From positions 1-40,226 of the forward strand of contig JAOAAJ010000038.1 of NCBI GenBank assembly GCA_026418935.1: a stretch of DNA of 40,226 nucleotides, in the 5' to 3' direction. How positions within the stretch are numbered: position 1 is the stretch's first letter; every line of letters begins with the position of its first letter. The position numbers were made by a program, and so were the translations under genes. This DNA is from Caloramator sp. GTDB lineage: Bacteria; Bacillota; Clostridia; Clostridiales; Caloramatoraceae. Of this stretch, positions 38,388 to 40,226 are shown piece after piece. The notes beneath the pieces are model-generated. The model was not told where the DNA came from and made no database searches. It saw only the letters and a program-made list of their open reading frames with translations.

Positions 38388-39797
38388 CTACGTCAAAGGT
38401 TTTTGACGTTTAAATATTGTGTAAATTAGTAAACATAGTGTAATTAATGAAAGAATTGCCGAATATTCACGTATAAAATTTTTAAAGAGTCTAAACTTAT
38501 AGAAGTTGCCTGTTAAAAAATCAAGATTATAGCAGGTATTTCCTATTAAATCTAATATAAATTTTCCCCACTTTGTTACGTATTGTGTATTAATTTGGCT
38601 TTGATTTGAAATAGTTGTAATATTAGTGTATTTCTTTAGAGAACTTAAGTCAATATTTTTTGACAAAATATTTATTTGATTTTTTTTGAGATAGTATTCG
38701 GCTGTTGCTGTTAAGTCTCTTTGGTTTTTTGAGTAATTTATTACCGAGTTTAGAGAATTTCCTGCTTCCTCAAGAAGAACCAAATCAAAATCTTCTAAAC
38801 TTCCCTGCATTATATTTAAACCAATTTTATTTTGATTATATCCTGACAAAAAGGCAAAAATTATAGTTCTGTCAGGTTTTATTAGTTTTTGATATTGAAC
38901 TGCACGAATTACTTCAAGCATTAAGCTTGTTGTTATCAAATTATTGATGTCTATGTTGTGGATTTTATCGTCAATTTTATATTCGCCATCGTAGAATACA
39001 GCAAATACTATAGGCTTATATAGTTTATTTTTTCCTTCTATAACACCGTATATGTTTTGAAGGGTTGTTTCTTTTATTTCTGCACCTGATTTAATCCTAA
39101 TTTCATAGCCTTTACTTGTAAAATATTTTAATTCATCATAAACAGTGTGAGATACTAACAGTTTAGTTAAACCATCTTGATAATTATAGTAGGTACCATT
39201 ATATAGATTAGAAGGAGATATTAAGTCACCTTCTTGAATAGGGCTTATGACTGCTGATATTCCAATTTTTTTTAGTTTTATATCTATATTGAATATTTCA
39301 TATAGGTTTTTATCTTTATATATATTAGTTAGGGCAATTGAGGATTTATATTTAACACTGTTTAAATCCACTGACTCTATAATTTGTGGAACGTCTCTAA
39401 AAATACCAGGGGATATAGCCCCTCTATAGTCTTCAAAATAATCTGTTATATATTCATATTTTTTTACGACTTTACCATACTTTGAGATTACTTCAAGAGT
39501 TGATGCATGCTTTTTATTTGGCAAAAGGGTTGAGTACTTGTGTATATAGGATTTTTCAATAGATTTTAACCCGTTTGACTTTAAAAATTTTTCTATGTAA
39601 TTAGAAGAGCTTTTTATATATTCTTCATAGCTTTTAGAATTATTGCATCTTGTGTATAGTGCATTGTAATTTGTAAGAGAAAAGGATGTTGAAAATCCAT
39701 CGGTCTTAAAGTTTTGACCAAGGTTTGAAAGAAGTATAATCATTACTAATATAGTAATAAGAAGGAAATATACCCTTTTACCCCTAAGATCATCCAT
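38388..39797 (-). CDS. Membrane-anchored M28-peptidase-like protein lacking the metal site
   Basis: The 469-residue protein has membrane helices at both ends (about 10-28 and 440-462). The middle resembles an M28 aminopeptidase in order: NIYGVIEGK and VFAVFYDGEY where M28 enzymes have the first His/Asp ligands, SLMLEVIRA in place of the usual small-residue helix, RTIIFAFLSGYNQNKIGL where GEE would supply the catalytic Glu, then LVLLEEAGN. The His-x-Asp and Glu-Glu motifs are missing, so it is probably a pseudoenzyme. GGGAGG precedes the ATG. The remote homology is my own reading and needs a profile search. Confidence 0.6.
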   Translation of the reverse strand: MDDLRGKRVYFLLITILVMIILLSNLGQNFKTDGFSTSFSLTNYNALYTRCNNSKSYEEYIKSSSNYIEKFLKSNGLKSIEKSYIHKYSTLLPNKKHASTLEVISKYGKVVKKYEYITDYFEDYRGAISPGIFRDVPQIIESVDLNSVKYKSSIALTNIYKDKNLYEIFNIDIKLKKIGISAVISPIQEGDLISPSNLYNGTYYNYQDGLTKLLVSHTVYDELKYFTSKGYEIRIKSGAEIKETTLQNIYGVIEGKNKLYKPIVFAVFYDGEYKIDDKIHNIDINNLITTSLMLEVIRAVQYQKLIKPDRTIIFAFLSGYNQNKIGLNIMQGSLEDFDLVLLEEAGNSLNSVINYSKNQRDLTATAEYYLKKNQINILSKNIDLSSLKKYTNITTISNQSQINTQYVTKWGKFILDLIGNTCYNLDFLTGNFYKFRLFKNFIREYSAILSLITLCLLIYTIFKRQKPLT

Positions 39798-39825
39798 AAA
39801 ATAACCTCCCTAAAAATTTTGAAAA

Positions 39826-39854
39826 TTGTAAATTTTATTAAAATATGATACAAT
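39826..39854 (+). promoter_or_regulatory. Sigma-A-type promoter of the small membrane peptide gene
   Basis: TTGTAA at 39826-39831 and TACAAT at 39849-39854 are 17 bases apart, with an extended -10 TGA. It diverges from the M28-like gene. Confidence 0.65.
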
Positions 39855-39884
39855 TAAGGTAAGATAAAGAAAGTGGTGATGTAT

Positions 39885-40025
39885 ATGTTTGTTTATTTTT
39901 TTACTTTTATTTTAATGGGTTTTAATATACTTATATGTTGTCATTTTATATTAAATTCACTACTAAAGTCAAACTATTCTTTAGTTTTAAGAATTGATAA
40001 ATCAAATATACAGGATAATATGTAA
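39885..40025 (+). CDS. Small membrane protein of 46 residues
   Basis: The frame starts at ATG 39885, 4 bases after GTGGTGAT (an in-frame ATG at 39879 is an alternative), and ends in TAA. It reads as one hydrophobic segment (MFVYFFTFILMGFNILICC) and a short basic tail with two Lys and one Arg. A good promoter lies upstream and a terminator directly downstream, so it forms a complete single-gene unit. No family is recognised. Confidence 0.5.
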   Translation: MFVYFFTFILMGFNILICCHFILNSLLKSNYSLVLRIDKSNIQDNM

Positions 40026-40041
40026 TATAATTATTATTTAA

Positions 40042-40067
40042 ACCGCCATATAGGCGGTATTATTTTG
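40042..40067 (+). terminator. Intrinsic terminator after the small peptide gene
   Basis: ACCGCC at 40042-40047 and GGCGGT at 40053-40058 form a GC-rich stem with loop ATATA, followed by ATTATTTT. Confidence 0.8.
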
Positions 40068-40111
40068 GTAAAATATTAACAATAGATATAAAAAATGTAA
40101 TAAAAATTTAT

Positions 40112-40139
40112 TTGAAAAATGTTGAGTTTTTGATAAAAT
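40112..40139 (+). promoter_or_regulatory. Sigma-A-type promoter of the alarmone synthetase gene
   Basis: TTGAAA at 40112-40117 and TAAAAT at 40134-40139 are 16 bases apart, with an extended -10 TGA. Confidence 0.65.
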
Positions 40140-40164
40140 TATTATGGAAAGGAGCGTGGGGATA

Positions 40165-40226
40165 ATGCTTGTGAATGACTGGAAAGAATTTTTGATTCCC
40201 TACGAGCAGGCAGTTGAGGAACTAAA
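40165..40226 (+). CDS. relQ: Small alarmone synthetase RelQ/YjbM, N-terminal part only
   Basis: The frame starts at ATG 40165 after AAAGGAG and runs off the window end. The visible sequence NDWKEFLIPYEQAVEEL closely resembles the N-terminus of YjbM/RelQ (SAS1) proteins, which synthesise (p)ppGpp from ATP and GTP or GDP. Only about 20 residues can be seen, so the catalytic domain is not confirmed. Confidence 0.65.
   Translation, partial: MLVNDWKEFLIPYEQAVEEL

Overview
The window is a low-GC, AT-rich bacterial chromosome segment from a Gram-positive, spore-forming Clostridia-type organism. The evidence is strong AGGAGG ribosome-binding sites, A/T-ending codons (AGA/AGG for Arg), lipobox lipoproteins, a PdaA-type spore-cortex deacetylase, a CWB2-anchored SpoIID-family protein, a probable sigma-F-driven small RNA and a PerR/Fur regulator. 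The gene content is compatible with a Clostridiaceae genus such as Caloramator, but I cannot prove the genus from sequence alone. I see no rRNA, tRNA, CRISPR array, prophage or complete insertion sequence.

Layout. (1) 1-9.7 kb: a secreted SpoIID/CWB2 protein, then a plus-strand cell-surface polysaccharide operon: O-antigen-ligase/polymerase-like protein, TagO/WecA initiator, UDP-ManNAc dehydrogenase-like enzyme, a GT4-GT26 fused glycosyltransferase and MurJ flippase. (2) 9.7-13.4 kb: dipeptidase PepV, a phosphodiester glycosidase (NAGPA) protein and an unknown membrane-anchored protein. (3) 13.8-19.8 kb: a complete histidine-degradation operon hutH-hutU-ftcD-hutI-fchA, taking histidine to glutamate, ammonia and methenyl-THF. 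(4) 19.9-28.2 kb: a small zinc-ribbon protein facing a minus-strand operon of a 1606-residue multidomain protein (HD, helical repeats, NadD-like nucleotidyltransferase, GNAT-like region, phosphoribosyltransferase), an LDH/MDH-like protein with altered active-site residues, a flavodoxin-fold protein and pdaA. (5) 28.4-34.4 kb: oligoendopeptidase PepF, a candidate CsfG-type sporulation sRNA, a modular N-acetylmuramoyl-L-alanine amidase and a ROK regulator/kinase. (6) 34.5-40.2 kb: a decayed coding remnant, two calcium-loop (FG-GAP-like) surface proteins, an orphan sugar-type solute-binding lipoprotein, PerR, a membrane-anchored degenerate M28-like protein, a tiny membrane peptide and the start of a RelQ/YjbM small alarmone synthetase.

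Two things stand out. The first is the 20.2-28.2 kb operon, whose parts look like nucleotide-cofactor chemistry (HD hydrolase, NadD-like, phosphoribosyltransferase, NAD-type dehydrogenase, flavoprotein) packed into very few polypeptides; I do not recognise a described pathway for it. The second is a dispersed 26-bp sequence (core CCACCCAGGTGAAAAGTGAA) that recurs at gene 3' ends, often as inverted pairs, and supplies the last codons and stop codons of three unrelated proteins.

Genes appear to work together in envelope building (polysaccharide, MurJ, amidase, PdaA, SpoIID/CWB2), amino-acid and peptide catabolism (hut, PepV, PepF) and stress or sporulation control (PerR, RelQ, sigma-F-type sRNA).
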